Position numbers and translations under genes: made by a program. A DNA stretch of 64,000 nt from Costus lasius. Taxonomy: Eukaryota > Streptophyta > Magnoliopsida > Zingiberales > Costaceae. The stretch spans positions 91,052,665 through 91,116,664 of the forward strand of contig CM050453.2 of NCBI GenBank assembly GCA_027563935.2. Direction: 5' to 3'. Under the pieces are notes generated by a model, which was not told the DNA's origin, searched no databases, and saw only the letters and a program-made list of their open reading frames with translations. This document shows positions 46,392 through 55,605 of this stretch, piece after piece (the stretch's first letter is position 1; each line of letters begins with the position of its first letter).

Positions 46392-47060
46392 TGGGCGGAG
46401 CCGGGGTCAGGCAGATCTTATGCCCTCTGTGCTAGAAGATGTAGGTGTTAGACTGGCCATAGTGGATGACGTCGCGGTCATAGAGCCAAGGTCGGCCAAT
46501 GGGCGACGTCCATGGATGTAACGTCGCACCACACCTTCTCGGCGTAGTCACCGAAGTAAATGGGGACCTGGCAGTGATGGGTGATGGGCAGGCTGGACGC
46601 GTCGACCCACGCAATCGAGTAGGGTCAAGGGTGCGGCTCCAAAGGGAGACCGAAATGGGTGACCGCCATCCGGGAGACCGTCGTTGAGGCTGCTACCCCC
46701 ATCAATCACGATTTTGCACGAGTGTCCATTACACTTAATATAAGTGTAAAAGATGCTCGTGTGCTTCCAATCCTCGGACGGAGGGGGAGAGTGCACAAGG
46801 GTGCAGCGGACTATGGCCAAGGTAGGGCGCGGGCTCGACTCCTCATCGGAGTAACACTGGGGTCCAACCTCTTGGGCCGAGGGTGGCCCGGGAGCAGTGA
46901 CGGCGTGGGGGTTGCACGGAGCGGCCGCGATGTGCAAGGAACGGCTGTGAACTGTAGGCCAGTCCCGGTTGAAGTGACTAGTCTGACTACAGTGACGACA
47001 AGGTCCGGGGGGGCACCGCAGCGAGGGGTGCCTTACCCTTTTCGTCCCAGGTGAGACGGG
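46392..47060 (-). pseudogene. E5 zinc knuckle and protease remnant
   Basis: In the frame after the end of gag lies CRHCSQTSHFNRDW, a CCHC knuckle with Trp in place of the last Cys (about 47008-46967). Then come YIKCNGHSCKIVIDGGSSLN (about 46745-46690), the aspartic protease active-site region, and, in another frame, SPIGRPWLYDRDVIHYG (about 46500-46450) from the protease C-terminal part, then a stop at 46434-46432. RT does not follow; the sequence runs on into the LTR. Confidence 0.75.
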
Positions 47061-48141
47061 GCACATGTGCCTCGCGTGGAGCATCATGCAGAGGTCGTCG
47101 GGGACGTGCGTGCTGGGGACGCGGAGGAGCCTCGTGGCAGGGGGTCGGGGCATGCGCATGAACCAGAAGACGCTGGGGAACAGGTTTACCGCGATGGGGC
47201 TGCGAACGCAAATCCTGCTTGACCTCGCAAGCATGGTCTAGGATGAGGATGATCGAGTCTAACCCATAGGACGGAAAGGCGCGTCGGATATCCTCTCGGA
47301 GTCCGCGCTTAAACCTAGAGAGCATGAATGCCGAGTCCTCCCTAAGATTGCAATGGATTCCGAGTTTGTCGAAGCGAGAGTGGTACGCATCGACGGAGTC
47401 GGACCCCTGCGAGATAGCGGAATAGGAGTCAAGGAGGCGCTGATGGTAAGTGGGTGGCACATATTTCTCCATAAGGTGATAGCACATCTCTTCCCACCGA
47501 GTGATGGGGGGAAGACGCTGGTCAACTAGTTGGCGCTCAACGTTTGTCCAGTACAACCGGGCGGGGCTGGTGAGCAGTAGGCGAACAGAACTGACCTTAA
47601 GGTGAATGGACATAGCGCTCCACTCGAAATAGTTTTCCACGGCTGAAACCCAGTCGAGGAAATCGTTGGGATCTAGGCTACCCTTAAAGATAGGGGGGTC
47701 GATGCGCGTGAGACGACGGACCTCATCATCCTCGCGACTTCGCTGGATCGGACGCTGCGGGGGAGGGGCCTCCTCCACCCACGTGGACTCATCACCGAAC
47801 AGGTTGTACCACGGGGATTCGTTGTTGCGCATGTGCAGCGGGGCCAACAAAGGGGCACTAAGCGAGGGCTGCCCCATGGCGGGCTTAGACTTGAGTTCCA
47901 CAACTTGGTCCGTGAGGTGTTGGACCGACGGCATTAAATGCTGAAACATAACCTCCATCGCTTCCAAGCGTGTGGATAGCGATTCAACCAACTCTACCCT
48001 AGGCGGAGTACTTTCCTCAGTCATAGTGGGCACTTGGGTAGGGGGGTTTTGGTAAGAGGTTCCTGATCTAGTAGTCATGGTGACAGAAAATGTATGAGTA
48101 TGCAATGTGGAAGAGAAAACCGAAGAAACCGTATGATACAA
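46987..48141 (-). CDS. E5 Gag (Retrotrans_gag-type), open frame
   Basis: 384 residues. A Retrotrans_gag-like capsid domain spans about residues 145-315 (PPIFKGSLDPNDFLDWVSAV, EKYVPPTYHQRLLDSYSAIS, SRFKRGLREDIRRAF). Met22 (MTTRSGTSYQ) is the more likely start, because residues 1-21 look like untranslated sequence. The frame ends just before the zinc knuckle, which is found one frame over. The change coincides with a run of seven G on the plus strand (47007-47013), suggesting a one-base slip that removed the nucleocapsid part. The Pro/His/Arg-rich tail is typical. Confidence 0.82.
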   Translation of the reverse strand: MYHTVSSVFSSTLHTHTFSVTMTTRSGTSYQNPPTQVPTMTEESTPPRVELVESLSTRLEAMEVMFQHLMPSVQHLTDQVVELKSKPAMGQPSLSAPLLAPLHMRNNESPWYNLFGDESTWVEEAPPPQRPIQRSREDDEVRRLTRIDPPIFKGSLDPNDFLDWVSAVENYFEWSAMSIHLKVSSVRLLLTSPARLYWTNVERQLVDQRLPPITRWEEMCYHLMEKYVPPTYHQRLLDSYSAISQGSDSVDAYHSRFDKLGIHCNLREDSAFMLSRFKRGLREDIRRAFPSYGLDSIILILDHACEVKQDLRSQPHRGKPVPQRLLVHAHAPTPCHEAPPRPQHARPRRPLHDAPREAHVPRLTWDEKGKAPLAAVPPRTLSSL

Positions 48142-48157
48142 GAGTTAGCTCCAACTT

Positions 48158-48169
48158 GCTTTGATACCA
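48158..48169 (-). promoter_or_regulatory. E5 primer-binding site
   Basis: Minus strand TGGTATCAAAGC, four bases from the LTR terminus at 48174; one mismatch to the usual initiator tRNA-Met site. It proves that the LTR end at 48174 is the inner U5 end. Confidence 0.82.
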
Positions 48170-48173
48170 AAAT

Positions 48174-50584
48174 TGACGCAGCGGATGTTATGGGTGAGTT
48201 GGTCCTTAATTCAGTACTCTACGGTGGGGGAAACCATGATGCCGAATACGTGAGAGGGGCTATAGGCGAGGGAAGTAAAACGTGCGGAGCGATGAAAACT
48301 TGAGAAAACCGATGAAAACCCATGTTGCGGAGACGTGACTTGAGCAATACCAGCGAACCGAAGGAGACAACGAGCATGATTCTATGAATGAAACTACTCA
48401 TCTGAATTGTAGAGCCAATTTCTTGAAGCAAGCACGTGCGCGCAGGACCTAGATGGGGCTGCGGAGGCGGAACGGTGCAAGTCAAAGATACAAGCCAAAC
48501 AATGATTGCTTTGAAGTGGACCCGGAGCCTTGGGAGGTTCTCCAGGTGTTTTGATTGAAAACTAAAAAGCGATTATAAGAGAGGGGGCGAAGAAACCCTA
48601 GGCGAGCTCTTCGGAGTTTGAAGTGGTCTAAACCTTCACGTGGGGAAGGTGCTACTACAACAAAGCTAAGAAACTAGTAGTCCCTCAGCCTTCTTTTATA
48701 GAACAAGAGGGAGGGGTGAGGCACAAGCTACTCACATGGGGTTTGTTGGAGACACCAACAACCCCTAACAACTAAAGAGGGTCTAAGATGCCCTCTAACA
48801 ACCTGAAAAGCAATAACTAACTAGGGAATAAAAGTACAGCAAACAACACGCGGGGTGGCTGGCGCATGGGCCTTCTTGCTGGGCCGTCGATTGGGCCGTT
48901 GTCGACGGCTACACCATCTCGGAGCAGGCTACCACGAAGCAGCAGAACTTGTTGATCGTGGGCTGATTCTGGACGTTGGTGGCGGTCTCTTGGGCTGAGT
49001 TGAGGACCCGTTTGTTGTAGTGATCCGTGGTGGATTCCAGTGGGGGTCCTCACGGAAGAGTAGCCATAGGGACGGGTTGGAGCGACTCTGCGCGACACAG
49101 CCCACCTCAACATGGCCAAGCCGTAACGGAGAACACGACCGTGACACGGTCAAGGAAGAACGCGCATGCCAACACGGTCCGCGACACACCCATGACACCT
49201 GCTGTGATGAGTTCGGCGGACTTCGGCCTCAGCGATCACGGCCGTGACGAGGAACACAGCCAGGCCGTGACCAGTCCCCCATCCGGCATCGCCAGCCTAC
49301 CAGGAACACGGCCGTGTCCAAACTTTCTGTGGATTTTGGACCCCACATTACGTCCTGTGACACTCATTACGGCACTGCCATAAAACCTGCTCGACCCCAA
49401 CACGGCCAGGCCATGACGAGGGACACGGCCGTGATGAGCTTGCAGATCACCGACACACCCATGCCTCCAGCCGTGTTCGCCCTGAGGAGAAATCCAGACA
49501 CTGATCACGGCCATGACGGCAAGCACGGCCAGGCCGTGTTTAGCCCAGAAAACACACAGAGATCATTTTTCATCCCGTTCGACGCTCGCAACAGTCTTCG
49601 CACCCCCCCTGGACCGTTTTGTGGGTGTGGTGAGCCCTTCTTCAGCAACAACTGGCCACGTCCGCTCCATCAACGAGGCTTCACCTGCATCTATGGAGTC
49701 GCTCCAACCTGTCCCTATGGCTACTCTTCCGCGAGGACCCCCACTGGAAGCCACCGCGGATTGCTACAACAACCGGGTCCTCAACTCAGCCCAAGAGACC
49801 GCCACCAACGTCCAGAATCAGCCCACGATCAGCAAGTTCTACAGCTTCGTGGTAGCCTACTCCGAGATGGTGTAGCCACTGACAACGGCCGAATCGACGG
49901 CCCAGCAAGAGGGCACATGCGCCAGCCACCCCGCGTGTTGTTTGCTGTACTTTTATTCCCTAGTTAGTTATTGCTTTTCAGGTTGTTAGAGGGCATCTTA
50001 GACCCTCTTTAGTTGTTAGGGGTTGTTGGTGTCTCCAACAAACCACATGTGAGTAGCTTGTGCCTCACCCCTCCCTCTTGTTCTATAAAAGAAGGCTGAG
50101 GGACTACTAGTTTCTTAGCTTTGTTGTAGTAGCACCTTCCCCACATGAAGGTTTACACCACTTCAAACTCCGAAGAGCTCGCCTAGGGTTTCTTCGCCCC
50201 CTCTCTTATAATCGCTTTTTAGTTTTCAATCAAAACACCTGGAGAACCTCCCAAGGCTCCGGGTCCACTTCAAAGCAATCATTGTTTGGCTTGTATCTTC
50301 GACTCGCACCGTTCCGCCTCCGCAGCCCCATCTAGGTCCTGCTCGCACATGCTTGCTTCAAGAATTTCATTCGTAGAATCATGCTCGTTGTCTCCTTCGG
50401 TTCGCTGGTATTGCTCAAGTCACGTCTCCGCAACACGGGTTTTCATCGGTTTTCTCAAGTTTTCATCGCTCCGCACGTTTTACTTCCCTCGCCTATAGCC
50501 CCTCTCACGTATTCGGCATCATGGTTTCCCCCACCGTAGAGTACTGAATTAAGGACCAACTCACCCATAACATCCGCTGCGTCA
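48174..50584 (-). repeat. E5 5' LTR replaced by a giant inverted repeat
   Basis: Left arm 48174-49088 (915 bp) is the normal U5-side part of the LTR. Right arm 49696-50584 (889 bp) is its reverse complement. The 607-bp spacer 49089-49695 is the reverse complement of the 3' LTR stretch of about 45473-46123. So the LTR reads normally to CGACTC (49083-49088), then turns round and runs back to the U5 terminus. The turn-point matches GAGTCG at 46124-46129 of the LTR. About 190 bp of U3 (46130-46318 equivalent) is missing. Both arms share two insertions absent from the 3' LTR. Confidence 0.88.
49027..49875 (+). pseudogene. LTR-encoded frame in the inverted arm of E5
   Basis: Same frame as in the 3' LTR, here on the plus strand because the arm is inverted. 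Pieces: PQHGQAVTENTTVTR and DHGRDEEHSQAVTSPP (to 49285), then one frame over PQHGQAMTRDTAVMS and DGKHGQAVFSPENTQ (49400-49560), then one frame over DRFVGVVSPSSATTGHV and SAQETATNVQNQPTISKFYS ending AYSEMV and a stop at 49875. The C-terminal end matches that of S2 closely. Confidence 0.6.
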
Positions 50585-50589
50585 TTAGT

Positions 50590-50977
50590 CTACCGTGAGA
50601 GTAGGAAACTAACTAAGTAGATTATGGAGTTGTCCACCGTGAGAGTAGGAGACTAACTAAGTTGCTGAGTTGTGCGCCCGAGAGCAGTACGGCTCAAGAG
50701 GACCTATCCTTGGTTTTTTTTCTAAAGATTTTCTAAGCAGCACTTTTCGTTACGCTTATTAGTTGATAGATGTGGTGAACCCAGATTTCCCGATTTCCCT
50801 CTCATCGATATGACATTTGTTTTATTACGCTTTTAGCTTAGTTTGCATTACCAACCGAGGTTTTTAATCACTTAGCTATCGAAGATCAGAATATTTGTAC
50901 TTGGCAATCCATCCCTATGGGAACAATATCTTAAGTACTACATCGGTAAGCCGTGCCCTTGCGGATTTTGTGCAACA
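50590..50977 (+). repeat. E2 3' LTR, right part
   Basis: Resumes after the E5 target duplication and matches 16432-16820, ending TTTTGTGCAACA, followed by TSD TTAAG. Confidence 0.92.
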
Positions 50978-50982
50978 TTAAG

Positions 50983-52211
50983 TTAATGGAGTGTCAAATG
51001 AAAATGAGATATAGCTTAATTTGAGAAGTTGATTTAGGTAACGAGTAGGACTTTGGAGTGATCCAGTGTCGTGTACTAAGGAGAGGCATGGAGGTAGGAA
51101 TCTTGTCTTTTCCTTTGTAAATCATGGTATTAATATATGTTGCACCATGATCTTCTTACTATTCCTTTTCTTATTATTGTTTCTAATTCCTTTGTACTCT
51201 TTGTGTTGATTAATTGAAGCATGTGAATGAATGTTTGTGGTTTAAAGTTGCATTATTGACACTGCGTTCATATATTTGTTGAAATAATTGATATATTCGA
51301 TGTTATGCATTTTGTTAAGTTATGATTAATTTATAAGTGGTATTGATGCTTGCATGAAAATGTTGTGACTGTGTTGATCTTCTTGGCTGGTCGAGGTGAG
51401 GACTAGTGGACCATAGTTTAGCTATAGTTGCCTATTGGCATTTGGACTATAGCGGTGCTGGCTAGGGCTTACCATCAGATTGTCTTCGGACAATGCTAGG
51501 TCGCTAGGTGTTGGATGCAACACCATCGGGCTGTCTCTTAACAATCATTCCACTATGTGAGCTAGCAGTGGAAACACTCTACCCAAGAGTGCGGCTCATG
51601 ATGAGGGTTTGTGGTCGCAGCTTAATGATTTCATGACTTGCGTGTTAAAAGTATTTTTATGATATCGTATTTATGATATTATGATATATGTGATGTTGTG
51701 GTAGAAGATTAATTGTTTGCTTATCTTGTATTTGGCGCATGGCATCATCTTGTTACGATTCCTACTCAGCCTTTTGCTTACTCCCTTTGTTTTGCCTCTA
51801 GGTCTAGATGCAACACCAGCTATAAATTGGTAGATAGCAATAGAGACTAACCCAAAGTTTTGGGTAATTTGTTGTATGATGGGGTAGTTAGGTAGTATTG
51901 TAAGTTGACTTTTGCCTTGTACTTGTTATATAGACTTATTACTTTTTGGACATTAAACCCATGTTTTGGGTTATGGATTGATCATACTTGTAGTTTTGTT
52001 ATCAAATCGATCAATTTTGGTTTTGATTATGATGCATATAAATGATGTGAATTTATGATAAATATATTGGTTATCAATCAAGGTTGATATACAGGGTGTA
52101 GATTAAAAATATTATTGGATTATGATATGATAATTAGTAAGACATTGTTACACCTCAAGGGTGAATTTATCAATCGAGTTATTTTGGACGACACTCTATC
52201 GGGGTGTGACA
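50983..52211 (+). repeat. E6 5' LTR, right portion
   Basis: Sequence leading to an LTR end CGGGGTGTGACA at 52211, seven bases before the PBS. The AT-rich composition without coding fits a Tekay-type LTR. The left end is not identified: the first 290 bp of the 3' LTR (58537-58826) have no match here or in 1-2942 that I could find. The 5' LTR therefore probably extends left through the E1/E2/S1 insertion sites, or beyond the window, or is truncated. Confidence 0.6.
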
Positions 52212-52218
52212 ATTTATT

Positions 52219-52230
52219 TGGTATCAGAGC
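52219..52230 (+). promoter_or_regulatory. E6 primer-binding site (initiator tRNA-Met)
   Basis: TGGTATCAGAGC followed by CAAGGTTG, the typical chromovirus PBS. Intact. Confidence 0.88.
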
Positions 52231-52400
52231 CAAGGTTGTAGGAGTTAATCTCAGGACCTAGGTTTATAGGAACCTAGGTGGGTAGGGGTAAGCCCTAAGG
52301 ATTTTCTTTTGGTTTTAATATTAAGAATATAGGATAGTAAGAACTTATGTATTAGTTTACTTGCAATTGTTTGAATAACTTTGTGTTTGTGGTTGGTAGG

Positions 52401-52562
52401 ATGGCTCCAAAGACGCAGAAAGGGATATCTTCTACTGGTTCTCAGAGGACACGAAGAGGGGCTAGAGAGCCAAGAGAGTGAGGTGCTTCTTTAGAAGAGG
52501 CAATGGCACTACCACAACAATCGCGAAGGGTACCTAGAAGAAGCCAAAATGAACTAGGATGG
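52401..52562 (+). pseudogene. E6 gag N-terminus, cut by S2
   Basis: Starts ATG at 52401 (MAPKTQKGISSTGSQRTRRG), has an in-frame TGA at 52479-52481, and runs to the S2 insertion site. It resumes near 54154. Basic N-terminal Gag segment of a Tekay-like element. Confidence 0.7.
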
Positions 52563-53379
52563 TGATGTAGCGCCTAATAGGAGGGAGGGTCCTTAAGCCA
52601 TACTCTAGGGATTTTACACAATGCACGTAAAACAACAGTGGGTCGTGAGACGAGGGAAGGAAAAACACTTCGGAAAGTGCAGGAGAAACCGGTAGAAAGC
52701 GCGACGAAAACGGTGACGAGTTCGATTAGGGCAACACTAATGCGATTGAAAAGCGACGACACCCAACTATTAACGCAACACACTAACCTCAAAGCAAATT
52801 TTAAGCAATCCTCGCAGCACACTTGGCACGTTAACCTCAGCCACGCAATGGACAGCGATTGTGCAAGACGTAGCTCACCGGCCTTTGTAGCTGAAAACAA
52901 GCCAAAGAACACAAGAACGAACCACGCTTCCGAAGAGGGAATAACGTGGGGTGAAAGAGGAAAATCGCAGCGAAGGAACACACAACGGAAATGAGAAACA
53001 GGCGAACCTGACCAACCGGAAGGGTGGGATTTACTTCAAGCTGAAAGCGGGAAACAACTTGGAATCGAGGTGTCCTCGACTTGAACAACGACGAAGGCGA
53101 GGCTCCGGCTCGACTTCTACAAATGCTGGCGACTCTAACTCACCAGGAGGTCTCTCCACTCCAAGAGAACTAAGGAACCCTACAGCCCAACCTCCTCTTT
53201 TATAGAATAGAGGGGTGGGAACAAACAAAACGCACAAAGGACGAACTACTTTAACTAACCAACTACTCTCGTAGGCCACCAAAGTAGTCAAGCTGCGACT
53301 AAAGACAAAATATAACAAACTCCTAACTAATATTCTGTGGGGCAGGTGGTGTGATTCCACGTCTTTGTACGGTCGTGGT

Positions 53380-54126
53380 CTAGACGCGTTCCGAACACAC
53401 GGCGATGAGGCAGCAAAACTTCGATGTTGTGGGCTGGGCAACGACCGTCGCGGCCCGCTCTTGGGCCGTGTTGTTGACGAGGTTGAGTGGCCCACTTGGA
53501 GTAAAATCTTCAGGGGACTTTCCCTTGGGTGGCGCCGCGTCGGTGCGGATGGGGAGAGAGCTAGTGGCGCCCAAGAAGCGGTCCGGAGGCTTACTTTGGC
53601 GTTGGGATTGCCGGATTTCCACTTTGTTGAGCTCCCTTGACTCCTCATGGGGTGGAGCAACATGGTAGGGAGGGCGGTGCACATCAAAATGGGGTCGTCG
53701 AGGCTGAAATGGATCTCCAGGGGCGAACACGGCCTGACCGTGATGGTGGGCACGGCCGTGTTCAGAGTCACCGAAATCCACAGAAGCGGACACGGCTTGC
53801 CCGTGCTTGGAGTCACGCTCGTGCTTGGCATCGTCGAAATCCACAGAAGCGGACACGGCTTGCCCGTGCTTGGAGTCACACCCGTGCTCAGCGTCGTCGA
53901 AATCCACAGAAGCGGACACGGCTTGCCGTTGCTTGGAGTCACACCCGTGCTTGGCATTCGCGTCCCTAGGCGACCGTGTCACGGCCGTGTCTAAGCGCAC
54001 GGCCTGGCCGTGCTTGGGTCCAGTGAACTCTGATCGCGCTGGAATTCTGGCCGTCTCTTCCCCATGTCCTGGGGAGTCTTCCCAAGTGCCTTTCAGGGGA
54101 TTTGGGACGTCCCCAAGTGTACCCAT
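53380..54126 (-). CDS. LTR-encoded repeat protein frame in S2 (unknown function)
   Basis: 248 residues, starting 23 nt inside the U3 end and open to 53380. The N-terminus MGTLGDVPNPLKGTWEDSPG resembles the E5 counterpart (TWGDSPG in both contexts). The centre holds three in-frame 21-residue repeats containing KHGQAVSASVDFDDAEHGCD. The C-terminal half has PPDRFLGATSS and ends with NNTAQERAATVVAQPTTSKF and SERV. The E5 copy keeps PPDRFVG and SAQETATNVQNQPTISKF at the same places. Whether it is translated is unknown. In an intact element it would be the C-terminal tail of Gag-Pro read into the 3' LTR. No known domain recognised. Confidence 0.5.
   Translation of the reverse strand: MGTLGDVPNPLKGTWEDSPGHGEETARIPARSEFTGPKHGQAVRLDTAVTRSPRDANAKHGCDSKQRQAVSASVDFDDAEHGCDSKHGQAVSASVDFDDAKHERDSKHGQAVSASVDFGDSEHGRAHHHGQAVFAPGDPFQPRRPHFDVHRPPYHVAPPHEESRELNKVEIRQSQRQSKPPDRFLGATSSLPIRTDAAPPKGKSPEDFTPSGPLNLVNNTAQERAATVVAQPTTSKFCCLIAVCSERV
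53772..53960 (-). repeat. 63-bp in-frame tandem repeat in S2, three copies
   Basis: Period 63 bp (21 codons), units starting at 53772, 53835 and 53898 with CGAAATCCACAGAAGCGGA, then ACACGGCTTGCCCGTGCTTG and GAGTCAC. Copies differ by a few bases without changing the minus-strand frame. Confidence 0.88.
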
Positions 54127-54153
54127 GGGCTCGGTTGCTCCTGCATCAGATGG

Positions 54154-55106
54154 TAGGTTGCTGAAAGTGAAGCAACTGTCTCTACCCCAACACCTCTAGT
54201 GGTACAAAGGGTGGAACCCCGAAACACAAGTATGTTAATGCAATTTATCCAAATAGGCAAGGATTATTTTGGCACATTTAAAGGACAACCAGATCCATGG
54301 GCAGCTCATAATTGGCTGGCTAGTGTAGAAGAGATCTTAGATTTGATAAAATGCCCAAATGAGGATAGAGTGGCACTAGCAGCTCACTCCCTTGTAGATC
54401 AAGCAAAGAGGTGGTGGAATGTTAAAAAGACTACCTTACGAGCAAATGCTCTCACTTGGAGTGTGTTTAAGGAATCATTCTACGATAAATATTTTCCTAA
54501 AACCTTCCAAGATAACCAAAGGCAGGAGTTCCTAAACTTGCAACAAGCAGGGAGATCAGTGTTAGACTATGTTACAGAATTTGAGAGGTTAGCAGAGTTA
54601 TTTCCTATGATTGTGCTCACTGATAGACAACGATCACAACATTTTATTAGAGGCTTAGATTTTCCAAAAAGAGACTAAATGATAACCATACCCCAAGATG
54701 ACTTTCAGGTGGTGATTGACACAAAATTCAGAGTAGAGTCTGTTTATTTGGGTATTGCTCTGGAAAAGCAAAAGAGTAGAATGCAAGGACAACTTGGACC
54801 AAGAAAATTTGGGCAACAATTAGAGGACTTACAGCTAGCTCTAGGAGGTAGTCATATGGTCACAGAATTTTGCTCCAAAAATCCAAATTGATGAGAAGGG
54901 ATATGCAGGGAACATCACATGCTGTACAGAAAACTAGCTCTATAGGATCAATATCTTCTAAAGCATGTTTTAAATGTGGTCAGACAAGGCACTTAGCCAA
55001 ATCCTGCCCATTCACAGGAATTCAGTGTCACCATTGCAAGCAAATGGGCCATTTTAAGAAGAATTGCACTCTTAATAACCAATCTTTTCAGCCTACCTTA
55101 CCTTAG
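54154..55106 (+). pseudogene. E6 gag, capsid and two zinc knuckles
   Basis: After S2 the Gag frame resumes. The capsid part in 54199-54678 contains YFGTFKGQPDPWAAHNWLAS, LVDQAKRWWNVKK and YDKYFPKTFQDNQRQEFLNL, a Retrotrans_gag domain, and ends in a TAA. 54679-54891 continues the linker. Two CCHC knuckles follow: CFKCGQTRHLAKSC (about 54965-55006) and CHHCKQMGHFKKNC (about 55028-55069). Two knuckles and this capsid type fit the Tekay/Del group. Confidence 0.85.
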
Positions 55107-55279
55107 AGCTTCCAGTCAGTAGTTTATCATGGTAAACTGAGTCAGAAGGGGCCTCAGACTTCACAGCTTCAGAGTGCCCAGCCACATGTTCCTGTTAAAG
55201 CTCAAGTGCATGCATTGACATAGCAAGAAGCTCAGCAGGCATCTGGTTCTGTTTTACAAGTTATTATTTTCATATTTGT

Positions 55280-55605
55280 AAACCCCTGCATGTCTTTTGA
55301 TTGACACGGGTAGCACCCACTCCTTCATATCATCTACTTTTGTTGTAAAATTGGGGAAAAAACCTACACTATCAATTTATGATGTGATTGTATACACGCC
55401 AGGTGGAGGTATGTTACAGTCAAACACTGAATTGAAGCAAAGTCCCTTAGTATTTGATGATGTGACTATTTATGCTGATTTGATGGTGTTGAGCTTTTCA
55501 GATTTCAACATCATCCTAGGCATGGACTGGCTTTCTATCAACCATGCCCTGGTGGACTGCTACAAACATGTAGTATATTTTAATCCACCAGAAAGGCCTG
55601 CTTAG
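55280..55605 (+). pseudogene. E6 protease
   Basis: LLIDTGSTHSFISSTFVVKL carries the D-T-G catalytic motif at about 55297-55310, followed by FSDFNIILGMDWLSINHALV, the usual chromovirus protease end. The frame is open to 55605. It is separated from gag by stops near 55105 and 55220. Confidence 0.87.

Larger units (their letters stand above)
44605..50584 (-). mobile_element. E5: gag-protease-only gypsy element with a foldback 5' LTR
   Basis: 5980 bp flanked by TTAGT at 44600-44604 and 50585-50589, inside the E2 3' LTR. The plus strand begins TGACGCAGCGGATGTTATGG and ends with its exact reverse complement, so both outer ends are the U5 end of the LTR. Minus-strand order: abnormal 5' LTR (50584-48174), PBS, gag, protease remnant, 3' LTR (46318-44605). 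No RT, RNase H or integrase is present, so it needed proteins from another element. The layout resembles TR-GAG non-autonomous elements. Divergence between its LTR copies is considerable. Confidence 0.88.
15237..50977 (+). mobile_element. E2: Athila-like Ty3/gypsy retrotransposon with E3, E4 and E5 nested inside
   Basis: A plus-strand element with TSD TTAAG at 15232-15236 and 50978-50982. Without its insertions it is about 11.3 kb, a normal Athila size. Order: 5' LTR, PBS, gag, protease, RT, RNase H, integrase, spacer (E3 inserted here), remnant ATHILA ORF, 3' UTR with hairpins, PPT, 3' LTR (E5 inserted here). Many coding breaks show it is old. Confidence 0.94.
52563..54148 (-). mobile_element. 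S2: solo LTR of an E5-related gypsy family
   Basis: 1586 bp with exact TSD GATGG at 52558-52562 and 54149-54153; plus-strand termini TGATGTAGCGCC and CTCCTGCATCA. The U5 end resembles E5 (TGACGCAGCGG; both have GGTCCTTAA and TACTCTA nearby), and the U3 start resembles E5 as well. It was inserted into the gag region of E6. It carries an open frame on the minus strand (53380-54126). Confidence 0.9.

Noticed and set aside
48174..50584. The inverted LTR copy of E5 as a separate nested insertion or as an assembly error
   Set aside because: No inner TSD surrounds the inverted copy, the outer TTAGT pair fits the whole unit, and the turn-point has a precise microhomology. An assembly error cannot be excluded without reads.
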